DNA of 35,133 bases, from contig CAJLFQ010000016.1 in the NCBI GenBank assembly GCA_905205975.1, positions 1-35,133 of the forward strand, written 5' to 3'. Source of the DNA: an uncultured Eubacteriales bacterium. Its GTDB lineage: Bacteria > Bacillota > Clostridia > Oscillospirales > QAMX01. Positions 1 to 7,614 of the stretch are shown in pieces (positions within the stretch are counted from its first letter, which is position 1; the number at the start of each line of letters is the position of its first letter). Made by a program: the position numbers and the translations under genes. The notes beneath the pieces were generated by a model. That model ran no database searches. It had not been told where the DNA came from and worked only from the letters and a program-made list of their open reading frames with translations.

Positions 1-1
1 G

Positions 2-1816
2 TTCGATGTCTCAACAAACGATGAAAACGAATACTTTGTGATGGAACTGATCGACGGCATCACCCTCAAACAGTATATGACGCAGCGCGGCGTCCTGTCG
101 GTGAAAGAAGCCATTCACTTTACGGTGCAGATTCTCAGAGGGCTGGAACATGCCCATGCGAAGAAAATCGTTCACCGTGATATCAAACCGCAGAACATCA
201 TGATCCTGCGCGATGGCACAGCCAAAGTGACGGATTTTGGCATTGCCCGCGTCTCAGACAGCAAAGACATGACGACGAATCAAGCCAATGCGTTCGGATC
301 GGTACACTATATCGCCCCGGAACAGGCGCGCTGCGAGGCCACGGATGGGCGGGCGGATCTCTATTCCGTCGGCGTCATGCTGTATGAAATGCTGACCGGT
401 CAGCTGCCGTATCAGGGTGATTCTGCTGTTGCGGTCGCCATGCAGCATATTCGCTCCACGCCGCGGCCGCCGCGGGAAATCAACCCGGACATTCCGGAGG
501 CGTTGGAAGCCATCACACTGCATGCCATGTCAGGCTCCTTGGAGACGCGATATGCAACGGCGTCGGAAATGATTGACGATCTGGAAGCATACCGGAAGGA
601 TCCGGAGCACTTTATGCCGCCGTTTGCGGCGCCGGATGAAACGGGCGGGGATACCAAACGCTTTCAAAAAGTTCCTGTTTCCTTGCCGGTACAACCCGTG
701 GTTTCCAAACCGCGAGGCGGAGCGGGCGGTATGACGCCGACTGCTGAGGCGGCGGCTACAACCAAAAAGAAAATCAATATGATGCCGATCCTTGCGGCTG
801 TTCTGCTGCTGCTTGTTTTGGCAGCGGTCGTTGCGGGCCTATGGATTACCATTTTGAGTCCAGAAGCCGGTACGGCAGAAGTCCCGGTTCCAAAGCTGAT
901 CGGCCGGACGTATCAGGACGTTTCCAACGATAAATCGCTCAAATTTGAGCTTGTGGTCACCGCCAGAAGACATGATTCCACCTATGACGAAGATGTGATC
1001 ATTGAACAGAGCCAGCCGCTTGGAAAGATGGTCAAGGAAGGTTCCACCATTGAGCTGACGCTGAGTCTTGGCAAACGGACGCTGGAAATGCCGAACTACA
1101 TCAACTGGGACTATATCGAAGCAAACAGCGACATCCGTACCAAAATGGAAAAAACGGTCAGCGTCACCTATCTGTATGAGCCGAGCGATACCGTTCAGGC
1201 CAACAAGATTATCCGGACAGACCCGATTGTCGGTCAGACGGTGACAGAAGGCCAGAGTATTTGCTTTGTCATCAGCCAAGGGACGAAAACAGACATCGTC
1301 CAGATGCCGAGCCTCTTGGGCATGACGGAAGAACAGGCCAGAAGTATGCTGAGCAGCTTTCATTTGAACATCGGAACGGTTGACACGGCGATCAGCGACG
1401 CATATGCACCGGGGCTGGTCATTGAACAGAGCACGCCGGCTGACGTCGAAGTGCCGATCGGCATGACGGTGAACATCACGCTGAGCCGTGCGCCGGAGAC
1501 AACGCCGCCCGAAACAGACCCCGTGACAGAACCGTTGGAAATTACAACAGATCCGTCAGAACCGCCGGTCACGGATCCAAGCACCGAACCCGTCGAGGAA
1601 GGCTATGTCGATTGGACGCTTCTGCTGCCGCAGGGGCTGGAGTATCCGGATCAGTTTTTCCTTGAAATCTATGTGGATGACGTGGTTTCATACGCCAATA
1701 CGGTCGAAAAATCGGCCGGATCCGTCACATTGCGCATCCGCGGAACGGGCACCGTACGCGTGGAAGCGTATATCGATACCACTCTTTACAAAACGGAAAT
1801 GATCCCAATCACCTAA
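2..1816 (+). CDS. prkC: PASTA-domain serine/threonine protein kinase (PrkC/Stk), 5' truncated by window edge
   Basis: This is a membrane Ser/Thr kinase that senses muropeptides or lipid II outside and phosphorylates division, wall and translation proteins inside. The frame is open from base 2, so the N-lobe with the glycine loop and VAIK lysine lies outside the window; GTG at 38 is not the true start. Visible parts in order are the catalytic loop HRDIKPQN (about nt 173-196), DFG (about nt 233-241), a GSVHYIAPE activation segment, and a C-lobe ending near nt 600. Then come a low-complexity juxtamembrane linker, one hydrophobic membrane segment (about nt 773-856), three PASTA repeats (about nt 881-1072, 1075-1290 and 1300-1490), a Thr/Pro/Glu linker, and an extra beta-rich C-terminal domain of about 75 residues. 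That last domain is not PASTA. rsgA starts 18 nt downstream, the usual prkC-rsgA order of Firmicutes, so the two are probably one operon. Confidence 0.95.
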   Translation, partial: FDVSTNDENEYFVMELIDGITLKQYMTQRGVLSVKEAIHFTVQILRGLEHAHAKKIVHRDIKPQNIMILRDGTAKVTDFGIARVSDSKDMTTNQANAFGSVHYIAPEQARCEATDGRADLYSVGVMLYEMLTGQLPYQGDSAVAVAMQHIRSTPRPPREINPDIPEALEAITLHAMSGSLETRYATASEMIDDLEAYRKDPEHFMPPFAAPDETGGDTKRFQKVPVSLPVQPVVSKPRGGAGGMTPTAEAAATTKKKINMMPILAAVLLLLVLAAVVAGLWITILSPEAGTAEVPVPKLIGRTYQDVSNDKSLKFELVVTARRHDSTYDEDVIIEQSQPLGKMVKEGSTIELTLSLGKRTLEMPNYINWDYIEANSDIRTKMEKTVSVTYLYEPSDTVQANKIIRTDPIVGQTVTEGQSICFVISQGTKTDIVQMPSLLGMTEEQARSMLSSFHLNIGTVDTAISDAYAPGLVIEQSTPADVEVPIGMTVNITLSRAPETTPPETDPVTEPLEITTDPSEPPVTDPSTEPVEEGYVDWTLLLPQGLEYPDQFFLEIYVDDVVSYANTVEKSAGSVTLRIRGTGTVRVEAYIDTTLYKTEMIPIT

Positions 1817-1834
1817 AGAAAGGCTTGTACCAGC

Positions 1835-2722
1835 ATGCCGCAGGGGAAAATCATCAAAACAGCCAGCACATTGTATACCGTCCGGCCGCTTGAAGGCGGC
1901 GAAGACTGTCTCTGCCGCCCGAGAGGGCGTTTCCGGAAGGCCGGAACCGTTCCTTTGGCGGGGGATAACGTTCTGTTTGAATCACGGGCAGACGGCATGG
2001 GCAGCTTGACCGAAATTCTGCCTCGGCGGAACGCACTCGTCCGTCCGCCGGTCGCCAACGTTGACCGGCTGATCATTGTCGTGTCGGAGGCGCCGCCTGT
2101 GACATCGCTCCTGATGATTGATTCCCTGACGGCGCTGGCTGCATTTCAGGACATTGAACCGGTCATCTGCATCAATAAAACGGATCTGTCGTCCGGTGAA
2201 GCGCTCAAAGCGCTGTATGCGCCGCTGGGATACACGGTGATTCCGGTCAGCGCTGCTGACGGAACCGGGCTGAATGAACTGGCAGCAAAAATGCAAGGCG
2301 CTTTCTGCGTCCTGACGGGGAATTCAGGCGTCGGAAAATCAAGCATCATGAATCGGCTGTACCCAGATTTTGAAGCGCGGACAGGCGAGCTCAGCGCCCG
2401 CATTGGGCGCGGCAAGCAGACAACGCGCCATGTGGAGCTGGTCGAAACGGCCGGCGGCGGTTTTGTCGCCGACACGCCGGGCTACTCCAGCTTTGACGCG
2501 ATCGAGATGGAGATGACAGATGTCCAGAAGCTGCCGTACTGCTTTCCTGAATTTGAGGCATACATGGGCGCCTGCCGCTATTCAGACTGTGCCCATGTGC
2601 GGGATGACGGCTGTGCCATCCGGCAGGCCGTTGCAGAAGGCAGAATTGCCGCCTCACGACATGACAGCTATGTGCGCCTCTATGAACGTGTGAAAACACT
2701 GAAGGCATGGGAAAAAGAATAG
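1835..2722 (+). CDS. rsgA: Ribosome small-subunit-dependent GTPase A
   Basis: RsgA is a circularly permuted GTPase that acts in late 30S subunit maturation. The 295 residues match the family length. The order is an N-terminal OB-fold (about 1-70), then the G motifs in permuted order: NKTD (114-117, G4), SA near 139-140 (G5), the GNSGVGKS P-loop (162-169, G1), tandem threonines 196-197 (G2) and DTPG (213-216, G3). The C-terminal zinc knuckle is Cys247, Cys252, His254 and Cys260. The ATG follows an AAGAAAGG ribosome site. It sits 18 nt after the PASTA kinase gene; in related bacteria the kinase phosphorylates this GTPase, which fits co-transcription. A hairpin terminator follows 28 nt after the stop. 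Confidence 0.96.
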   Translation: MPQGKIIKTASTLYTVRPLEGGEDCLCRPRGRFRKAGTVPLAGDNVLFESRADGMGSLTEILPRRNALVRPPVANVDRLIIVVSEAPPVTSLLMIDSLTALAAFQDIEPVICINKTDLSSGEALKALYAPLGYTVIPVSAADGTGLNELAAKMQGAFCVLTGNSGVGKSSIMNRLYPDFEARTGELSARIGRGKQTTRHVELVETAGGGFVADTPGYSSFDAIEMEMTDVQKLPYCFPEFEAYMGACRYSDCAHVRDDGCAIRQAVAEGRIAASRHDSYVRLYERVKTLKAWEKE

Positions 2723-2750
2723 AAAACACAAAAGGCTGCTTGGTTTGAAA

Positions 2751-2787
2751 AAAGCCCCGCCGGATTTCAGAAATCCGGCGGGGCTTT
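2751..2787. terminator. Bidirectional rho-independent terminator between rsgA and the beta-galactosidase operon
   Basis: A perfect 17-bp inverted repeat (arms 2751-2767 and 2771-2787) with a 3-nt loop, very GC-rich in the middle. On the minus strand it is followed by six T residues, so it is strongest as the end of the beta-galactosidase operon. On the plus strand the T tract is short and interrupted. Confidence 0.93.
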
Positions 2788-2802
2788 CAGATTGTTTTGC
2801 GG

Positions 2803-5800
2803 TTAATACAGAGAATCCAGCGAAGTGTCCTCTGCAAAATAGGGTTTCAGACGGAAGCCGAAGGAAAACTCACGCGCGTTCAGCTGGTATTTGGCGTTCA
2901 AACGCGGGCCGCACGAAGCGGAACCAATGCCCTGCTGACGATAGTCAATGTTCAAAACGGTTTCCTTGCGCGCTTTCAACTCGTGGTCATGGCGTGCATC
3001 CTGGAAATCAGCCGTTGAATAGTGGTGCGTTGAGAACGAGAATTCCGGATCGCCCAGAATGGCCAAACCAAGGCCGCGGCGGTCTGTGACGCCTGCAAAG
3101 CGCGTTTCCGCATGGCTGCCGTTTTCCTGCGGGAAAACATAGTGCGTGGTCATATCGGAAACACGTGCGTGATAGCGGCCAAAACGGGCGGCATGACGTT
3201 TGTCGATATAGCTTTCCGTCGGACCGCGGCCGAACCATTCCACGTTTTCAAGCCCCTCGCGGAGGAAGCATTCAAAGCCGAACCGCGGCAGCGTGATCGT
3301 TGTCTGCCGGGTCTGACGCACATCCATGGCGCAGTGCAGCACGCCGTCGGCGGTAACGGTCCAGACGGCTTCAACGGCACAGGCGGGCTGCACCGAGTAA
3401 CCGGCAAGCACATAAGAGGCCTTCAGCTGAACCTGCGTCTCGTTGGATTCAACTAACGTCAGCTTGGCCAGACGCGACTGGATGAACGGGAACCGCTCTT
3501 CTGCAAACTTCGCATAATCCGGACGGTCATTGTCGAGCCATGCGCGGTTCAAATTGAAGGCGAATCCTTTGGCCAGCAGCTCAGTGCCGTTGAAGAAAAT
3601 GGAGGTTGGCAGGCCGTTGTCCTGAGAGAACGTGTAAGAAAAGTCTGCGCCGGAGATGACAATGGCGCGATTTTCATCGTTCAAAGAAAGCGGCATGGCC
3701 GGACGCGTGGGCTTGGCTGGCAGCGCATGGCGCGCCGACAGCTGGAACTGCGTGAAGGAAATTTCATAGCCGCGCTTTTCATACCAGGTATCGCGGTTCA
3801 AAACGAACGAAACGGTCAGATGGTATTCAGCCGGATCGTCCTCCGCAGGCATCTGATAGGAAACGTCAAAGTAGCGCGTCTTGAAGGGCTCGATGCCGGC
3901 CAGCGTGCCGAAAGCGCCCTGCTGAATCAGTACGCCGTTTTTGGTGATGCGCCAGTAAGCGTCGATATCATCCAAATTTCCAAAGAACCGATAGTTTTTG
4001 ATGGCAATGCGGCCCTTGTTCAGGCGGACGGCAATGGCCTTGACCGGTTCGTAGGCTTTCTTGACTTCCAGCAGACCGCTTCTCGCTTCACGATCCGGCG
4101 AAACCAAACCGTCAACACAGAAGTTGCCGTCGTTCGGCTGATCGCCGAAATCGCCCCCATAGACGAAATATGGTTTCCCATCTGCATCATACTGACGAAT
4201 GCCGTGGTCAGCCCACTCCCAGATACAGCCGCCCATGGACTCCGCGTGCGAATAGAAGGCATCCATATAGTCTTCGATGTCGCCGTTGGAATTGCCCATC
4301 GCATGGGAATACTCGCAGAGGAAGAAGGGTCGGCCTTTGTTGTGCCGGCACATGGAGGCAATGTCATCGTAGCCGGTATACATACGGCTGACGATATCGA
4401 GACACAGCGCGTCATAGCCGCCCTCATAGTGAACCGGCCGGGTATCATTTTCATGGAGGTAGTCCGCCATGGCCACATGGTTTTCCCCAAACTGCGATTC
4501 ATTGCCAAGCGACCAGATGATGACGGACGGGTGGTTCTTATCGCGGTGATACATGCGGGCGCAGCGGTTCAGGTAAGCCATCCGGTAATCGTGACGGCTG
4601 GAGGTATTCATCTTTTCTTCAGCGCCGCGCAGGACATAACAGCCATGCGATTCGATATCGCACTCGTCGATGACGAAGAAACCAAGACGGTCGCACAAAT
4701 CCAGAAAGCGCGGATCGTTGATGTAGTGCGAGGTGCGGATGGCGGTGATGTTGTGGCGGCGCATTTCAACCAGATCGCGATGCATATCTGCCAAGCTGAC
4801 GGTATGGCCGCTGTCCGGGTTGGTATCGTGGCGGTTGACGCCGCGAATCTTGACAGGCACGCCGTTGATGGTGAAGATCCCGTTTTCAATGCGGATGGTG
4901 CGGAACCCGACATTGAACGACAGGACTTCATCAACGATGTCGCCGCTGCTCACCTCGATGATCAGCCGGTAAAGCCGGGGCTGTTCGTTGCTCCAGGCGA
5001 GCACGTCATCCAGGTGAAATTCGACCGGCGTCGTCCCTTTGACGACCTGCGAAACAATGTCTTCGCCGCGGGCATTGTACAGCGTCAGCAGCATGGTGCA
5101 GTCGGAACCGTCCACATCCGGCAGATAGGATGGCTCCAGCTTCAAATCGCCGCTTTTGTCCAGGTGGTTATAGTCGGCGGTGATTTTGACGTCCCAGAGT
5201 GATTTTTCCACGCGGGAAAGCAGATAGCAGTCGCGCCACAAACCGGACATACGCCACATATCCTGGTCTTCCAGATAAGTGCCATCGCTGTATTTGATGA
5301 CCATGACAGCCAGGCGGTTTTTTCCGGGGTGCAGGAAGGGCGTAATGTCGTATTCGCTGGGCAGATGCGCCCCCTGAGAGTATCCTGCTTTTTGGCCGTT
5401 GACGTAGAAATAAAAGGCAGAGTCTACGCCTTCAAAACGGATATGCGTTCTGCGGCCTTCAAACGATTCCGGCAGGATGAAATCCCGTGCATAAACACCT
5501 GTCGGGTTTTCGTTCGGGACGAAGGGGATATCGACCGGGATCGGATAGTTGACGTTGGTGTAAACCGGGACGTCATATTTGCCGGACATCTGCCAGCAGG
5601 ATGGAACATCCATGACGTCCCAGTCTGTCAGATCGGCATCGCCGGAGAGCTCGGCATCATGCACATGCTCCGGCTGCTGGAACCAGCGAAAGGCCCAGCG
5701 GCCGTTGAGGTTCTTGTAATAATTGGAACTGCCGCGTTCTCCGCTCCTGGCGGAGGAAACATCGTGAAACGGGATGTAGTAGGCGCGAGCCGGCAGACGG

Positions 5801-5856
5801 CTGCCAGAGACAATCTCTGCGTTTTCCCAGTCGCGCGGCAAAACGTATTCTTTCAT
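2803..5856 (-). CDS. lacZ: Beta-galactosidase, glycoside hydrolase family 2 (LacZ type)
   Basis: Hydrolyses terminal beta-D-galactosides such as lactose or host glycans. At 1017 residues it matches the large LacZ type. A jelly-roll sugar-binding domain (about 35-220) leads to immunoglobulin-like domains, a TIM barrel from about 330, and a C-terminal beta-sandwich. The acid/base is Glu453 in the SLGNES motif; the nucleophile is Glu515 in the LCEYSHAMGN motif. RNRHD-like and TSHYI barrel motifs are also present. There is no signal peptide, so it is cytoplasmic. ATG at 5856 is preferred because an AAGAGG site (5867-5862) lies 5 nt before it; an in-frame GTG at 5862 overlaps that site. It is the last gene of a four-gene minus-strand operon, 23 nt after an isomerase gene. 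Specificity beyond beta-galactoside is not provable from sequence. Confidence 0.93.
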   Translation of the reverse strand: MKEYVLPRDWENAEIVSGSRLPARAYYIPFHDVSSARSGERGSSNYYKNLNGRWAFRWFQQPEHVHDAELSGDADLTDWDVMDVPSCWQMSGKYDVPVYTNVNYPIPVDIPFVPNENPTGVYARDFILPESFEGRRTHIRFEGVDSAFYFYVNGQKAGYSQGAHLPSEYDITPFLHPGKNRLAVMVIKYSDGTYLEDQDMWRMSGLWRDCYLLSRVEKSLWDVKITADYNHLDKSGDLKLEPSYLPDVDGSDCTMLLTLYNARGEDIVSQVVKGTTPVEFHLDDVLAWSNEQPRLYRLIIEVSSGDIVDEVLSFNVGFRTIRIENGIFTINGVPVKIRGVNRHDTNPDSGHTVSLADMHRDLVEMRRHNITAIRTSHYINDPRFLDLCDRLGFFVIDECDIESHGCYVLRGAEEKMNTSSRHDYRMAYLNRCARMYHRDKNHPSVIIWSLGNESQFGENHVAMADYLHENDTRPVHYEGGYDALCLDIVSRMYTGYDDIASMCRHNKGRPFFLCEYSHAMGNSNGDIEDYMDAFYSHAESMGGCIWEWADHGIRQYDADGKPYFVYGGDFGDQPNDGNFCVDGLVSPDREARSGLLEVKKAYEPVKAIAVRLNKGRIAIKNYRFFGNLDDIDAYWRITKNGVLIQQGAFGTLAGIEPFKTRYFDVSYQMPAEDDPAEYHLTVSFVLNRDTWYEKRGYEISFTQFQLSARHALPAKPTRPAMPLSLNDENRAIVISGADFSYTFSQDNGLPTSIFFNGTELLAKGFAFNLNRAWLDNDRPDYAKFAEERFPFIQSRLAKLTLVESNETQVQLKASYVLAGYSVQPACAVEAVWTVTADGVLHCAMDVRQTRQTTITLPRFGFECFLREGLENVEWFGRGPTESYIDKRHAARFGRYHARVSDMTTHYVFPQENGSHAETRFAGVTDRRGLGLAILGDPEFSFSTHHYSTADFQDARHDHELKARKETVLNIDYRQQGIGSASCGPRLNAKYQLNAREFSFGFRLKPYFAEDTSLDSLY

Positions 5857-5879
5857 GAGCACCTCTTATCTCTCAACGC

Positions 5880-6677
5880 TCATTGCGGAACGTCAAGGGT
5901 TTGATCAGTTTCGCGGAGGTATCGGATGGCTTCAGCAATGTCTGTGGCTGGGTCATCGCCGCATTCGCGTTCAATCGTCAGGAAGCCGCGGTAGCCGCAA
6001 TTCCAGAGCGTTTTCATCCAAAGCGGAAAATCAACCTCTCCTTTGCCGAGCGGAACTTCCGGCCAGCGATCGGAAAGGCGCACGCTGAGTCCATCCTTGG
6101 CATGCGTATGTACAATGTAAGGGGCGACTGCTTCAACGCTGTCTGCGCCGTTTTTGGAGAATCCGCGCATGACCAGATTGGCGGGGTCGAAATTGACGCC
6201 AATGCCGCCGTCAAGGTCATCTAAGAAACGCCGCATCAGAACGGTGGATTCCGGACCGGTTTCTGAAGCAAAGATCAGATTGCGCTCCCTGGCCATACGC
6301 CCGAGGGTGATCATTGCATCATACAGCGCACGATAAACGGGATCGTCTTTGTCTTCCGGGACAGGGCCGATATGCCCAGTGACGACGTGAACGCCGAGAT
6401 CATACGCGAAGTTGAAAATGGTTTCCATGCGCTTGATTTTTTCCACATTTCCAACGGGGTCTGTGAACCAACCGAGCTCGCCGCAAACAGCGGAGACGGT
6501 CAAATGGTGCGATTCAATTGCAGCGCGCTTCTGCAAAAATTCATTGCGCGGCATCGGATCCGGACCAAAAAAGCACAGTTGAAAACCGTCTGCGCCGAGT
6601 TCAACAGCGCGGTCAAGGCTTTGATAAAAATCAAGCCGGAGACACTCCAGCATGATGCCGATGGGAAAATGCTTCAT
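5880..6677 (-). CDS. Sugar phosphate isomerase/epimerase-like TIM-barrel protein (AP endonuclease 2 fold), copy 1
   Basis: A 265-residue member of the xylose-isomerase-like TIM-barrel superfamily, which interconverts keto and aldo sugars or epimerises C2/C3 using a bound divalent metal. The expected metal ligands are visible on successive strands: a Glu in the SETGPES segment, Asp in VNFDPAN, His in HTHAKDG and Glu in the LTIEREC segment near the C terminus. There is no signal peptide. The ATG at 6677 is preceded by AGGGGG about 4 nt upstream. It lies 23 nt from both the second isomerase and lacZ, so it belongs to the same operon. It differs clearly from its neighbour, so the pair is probably two activities and not a recent duplication. 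The substrate is unknown; hexose or 3-keto-sugar chemistry is possible by family membership only. Confidence 0.85.
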   Translation of the reverse strand: MKHFPIGIMLECLRLDFYQSLDRAVELGADGFQLCFFGPDPMPRNEFLQKRAAIESHHLTVSAVCGELGWFTDPVGNVEKIKRMETIFNFAYDLGVHVVTGHIGPVPEDKDDPVYRALYDAMITLGRMARERNLIFASETGPESTVLMRRFLDDLDGGIGVNFDPANLVMRGFSKNGADSVEAVAPYIVHTHAKDGLSVRLSDRWPEVPLGKGEVDFPLWMKTLWNCGYRGFLTIERECGDDPATDIAEAIRYLRETDQTLDVPQ

Positions 6678-6700
6678 ACGGCCCCCTATTCAGAACATCC

Positions 6701-7528
6701 TTACAGCCCGATGCTGCGCAGATACTTGAGGCTCTGCTCGGCAGCGCCCCATGCATCGCCGTAGCAGTCATCCTGTTCGACGATAAACGCGCCGCAGCCG
6801 GAGGCAATGCCCGCGCGGACAATGCCCGGAATGTCCTGAATGCCCTGGCCAACCGGACGGAAGGCAAACGTTTTGATTTCTGCTTCGTCGCCGCCGACGG
6901 CTTTGCCGTCTTTATCGATCAGCGCATAAGCCGGTTTCGTGTCCTTGTGGCCGACAAAATCCTTGAGGTGAATGACCGGCGTGCGGCCCTTGTAAGCGTT
7001 GATGTATTTGACCGGGTCATAACCGGCGTATTTGACCCAGCAGGTGTCAAATTCCGGCAGAAGGTCCGGGATATCCTGATAGAGCCGGTCGATTGCCAGC
7101 GTGCCGTCTTCCAGCGCGGTGAATTCAAAGTCGTGGTTGTGATAAAGCATCTGAATGCCTGCTTCTTTGAGCGCGGCGGCAGAAGCTTCGACGAGCTTTT
7201 TGGTCTCTTCGTATTTTTCACCGCCGGGGCCGCGGTCAGCTGCCATCCACGGGATTGCCAGGAACGGAAGACCGAGTGCTTTGTGATAGGCGACGGCGTC
7301 CTCGATGGAGTTTTCAAAGTTGTCGAGGGAGTAATGCGTGGAGACGATGGCGAGGCCAAGCTCATTGCAGATGCGTTTCAGTTCGTCTGCGGCCAGACCG
7401 TTATAACCGGCAAATTCGACCGCGTCGTAGCCGAGACGCTTGACGCCCTCCAGCGTGCCGGGCAGGTCTTTGTCGCCGAACTCGCGAAGCGTGTACATCT
7501 GAATACCAATTTTGACGTTTTCTGCCAT
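6701..7528 (-). CDS. Sugar phosphate isomerase/epimerase-like TIM-barrel protein, copy 2
   Basis: A 275-residue xylose-isomerase-like TIM barrel with an N terminus (IGIQMYTLRE) typical of the IolE-like branch. Putative metal ligands are His/Asp in LYHNHDFEF, Asp in EFDTCWVKYAG, His in VIHLKD and Glu in FIVEQDD close to the C terminus. It is cytoplasmic, with no membrane segment or signal. The ATG at 7528 has an AGGAGG site about 8 nt upstream. It sits second in the operon, 86 nt after the alpha-mannosidase; a GC-rich hairpin lies in that gap. The product probably handles a sugar released by the two glycosidases, but the actual substrate cannot be read from the sequence. Confidence 0.87.
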   Translation of the reverse strand: MAENVKIGIQMYTLREFGDKDLPGTLEGVKRLGYDAVEFAGYNGLAADELKRICNELGLAIVSTHYSLDNFENSIEDAVAYHKALGLPFLAIPWMAADRGPGGEKYEETKKLVEASAAALKEAGIQMLYHNHDFEFTALEDGTLAIDRLYQDIPDLLPEFDTCWVKYAGYDPVKYINAYKGRTPVIHLKDFVGHKDTKPAYALIDKDGKAVGGDEAEIKTFAFRPVGQGIQDIPGIVRAGIASGCGAFIVEQDDCYGDAWGAAEQSLKYLRSIGL

Positions 7529-7558
7529 GGGGAAACCCTCCTGATGAAAATTCGGACG

Positions 7559-7584
7559 CCGCGGGGGAAGAAAATCCCCCGCGG
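7559..7584 (-). promoter_or_regulatory. Intercistronic GC-rich hairpin in the glycosidase operon
   Basis: A perfect 10-bp inverted repeat (arms 7559-7568 and 7575-7584) with a 6-nt A-rich loop lies between the alpha-mannosidase stop and the next ribosome site. In the minus-strand transcript no U run follows it, so it is more likely an mRNA-stability or processing hairpin than a terminator. Confidence 0.6.
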
Positions 7585-7614
7585 ACGGCCCGTAAGATGC
7601 AATGGTGCAGTTGT

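Noticed and set aside
3727..5202. Long open frame (491 codons) on the plus strand opposite the beta-galactosidase gene
   Set aside because: It is antisense to well-supported catalytic motifs of LacZ, has no promoter or ribosome site, and its translation resembles no family; it is a product of codon bias in the GC-rich gene.
7559..7584. Hairpin considered as a terminator between mannosidase and isomerase
   Set aside because: No T run follows on the minus strand, and the next gene has a strong ribosome site with no separate promoter visible.
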